Assembly: GCA_003427395.1 (NCBI GenBank)
Contig: BFEA01000532.1
Span: 16,661 to 44,303 of the forward strand
DNA from: Chara braunii
Taxonomy: Eukaryota > Streptophyta > Charophyceae > Charales > Characeae
Length of the DNA stretch: 27,643 nucleotides
Direction: 5' to 3'
In this document: positions 26,752 to 27,643 of the stretch, piece after piece
How positions within the stretch are numbered: the first letter of the stretch is position 1
Layout: each line of letters opens with the position of its first letter
Notes under the pieces: model-generated
Database searches by the model: none
What the model was told of the DNA's origin: nothing
The model's input: only the letters and a program-made list of their open reading frames with translations
Program-made: the position numbers and the translations under genes

Positions 26752-27462
26752 ACCGACGTTCGGGATGGGCCGAACGCCCGAACGTATGGGACCCCTTGGG
26801 GATGCGTTCGGCCATTCGGGCCGAACGCGGACCCAAAAAAAAACAAAAAAACAAATCTGAAAAAAAAAAATGTTATGAACAAAACTAAATTCAACAAGAT
26901 TTGCCTGAGCATTACATCCAAATTCCTTACCAAATTTGAAATAAAAATAAAATATAAAAAAAAAATACTAATAAAAAAATAAAAATAAAAAAAATTAGCG
27001 AGTGAGCGAGCACGTTTTCGACACCGCCATCTTTGGAGATTTTTCTTTTTTTTTTGGCATAGCTAAATGCCCTGAAAATTTACAGATTTGTACTTCACAT
27101 AATACAAAACCCACTAAAACAGTTTCAAAAAATAATAAAATTATTTAGACCCTGAACTAAAGTGAAAACAAAAAGTAAAAAGTGGAAAAAAAACATGGGC
27201 GAGCACGTCTTGAGACCGACATCTTTGGCAATTTTTAATTCTTATTTGGCTGAGCCAAATGACTTGAAAATGTATAGGCATGTACCTCATGTCATACAAA
27301 ACTCACAAAAAACAATTCAAAAAACAAAAGTTATTTCTAAGCCCCGAAATAAGTTTTGGCGGGGGCCAAACGCCGTAAAGTTCGGACCCCGTACGGGACC
27401 CCGAACGCCCGTACGTACGGAGGTCTGCCCGGGGACCTCCGTACGTACGGGCTGGTGACCCT
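26746..27462. mobile_element. MITE-like inverted-repeat element inserted in (TA)n
   Basis: About 717 bp bounded by (TA)n on both sides. The left end is AGGGTAACCGAC and the right end, reverse-complemented, is AGGGTCACCAGC. Both ends carry a GC-rich, CpG-rich subterminal block (GGCCGAACGCCCGAACG on the left; a perfect hairpin on the right), while the interior is very A-rich. The interior contains a tandem duplication of about 160 bp (27004-27162 and 27197-27355, sharing GCGAGCACGT and CATCTTTGG). No coding capacity is seen, so it is non-autonomous. The family is unknown; rice Micron elements are a known precedent for short elements seated in TA microsatellites. Confidence 0.7.
27408..27451. 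repeat. Perfect 18-bp hairpin in the right subterminal region of the element
   Basis: Arm 27408-27425 (CCCGTACGTACGGAGGTC), an 8-base spacer, and the exact reverse complement at 27434-27451. Each arm also contains the self-complementary CCGTACGTACGG. It lies 11 bp inside the element's right end. Confidence 0.9.
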
Positions 27463-27480
27463 GTATATATATATATATAT

Positions 27481-27624
27481 ATATCATCACAAACAGAACT
27501 GCTCGGTAAATATATATATATGTCGATGAAACTCCGACGAAACAGTTTGTCACAACCCCTCGTTTGTTATCCTCTTCTCTCTCTCTGCCTACGGTTTACC
27601 GGACAGTTCTATTTGTGACGATAT
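27481..27624. mobile_element. Short (144-bp) terminal-inverted-repeat element in (TA)n
   Basis: Left arm 27481-27510 and right arm 27595-27624 are inverted copies of 30 bp with 26 matches (shared core CACAAA, AGAACTG, CGGTAAA). (TA)n flanks both sides, at 27464-27484 and 27621 to the window end. The interior holds another short TA run and a CT-rich stretch. Too short to encode anything; MITE-like. The window ends in the right TA tract. Confidence 0.75.
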
Positions 27625-27643
27625 ATATATATATATATATATA

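Noticed and set aside
26373-26933. 186-codon minus-strand ORF
   Set aside because: It crosses the (TA)n tract (giving Tyr-Ile repeats), the poly-G/purine run and the element border; a composition artefact.

Overview
This window comes from an intron-rich nuclear genome of a green plant, most likely a streptophyte alga (charophyte, Chara-like). Three things point there. The only confident gene is a land-plant-type eEF1B-gamma. An 18S rRNA fragment matches the streptophyte 3' end. A plant-type mitochondrial small-subunit rRNA fragment lies in the right-hand part. Genes are sparse, introns are long, and most of the DNA is simple repeats, degenerate minisatellites and remnants of retroposition. 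Base 126 is an N. The organism assignment is inference from remembered families, since no search was possible.

Layout. 1-9150: no recognisable gene; degenerate minisatellites (2.49-3.08 kb, 3.9-4.6 kb), a poly(T)-headed retroinsert, a 'tail-only' insertion at 5.17 kb, and short tandem duplications. 9071-9145: five perfect copies of a 15-mer. 9150-10383: 3' flank of the gene. 10384-22591, minus strand: the complete coding region of elongation factor 1B gamma, eight coding exons spread over 12.2 kb. All exon phases fit and the exons add up exactly to 1284 nt, or 427 residues plus stop. 22592-22815: its 5' leader and probable promoter. 22.8-24.6 kb: 60-bp and other tandem repeats with a few unrecognised ORFs. 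24.7-26.7 kb: AT-rich DNA that contains a mitochondrial rrn18 fragment. 26.7-27.64 kb: two inverted-repeat elements, each seated in a (TA)n tract.

The most interesting biology is inside and beside the gene. Intron 6 holds two retrocopies of non-coding RNAs. One is a degenerate U6 snRNA copy in the gene's own orientation. The other is a 5'-truncated 18S rRNA 3' end running about 14 nt past the mature end, ending in 27 A residues and flanked by an 11-bp target-site duplication. That is the signature of LINE-type target-primed reverse transcription acting on an adenylated pre-rRNA. With the tail-only insertion and the poly(T)-headed insert, the window reads as a record of active retroposition. 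The right end records a different preference, with insertion of small inverted-repeat elements into TA microsatellites. No protein-coding transposon, CRISPR array, operon or tRNA was found.
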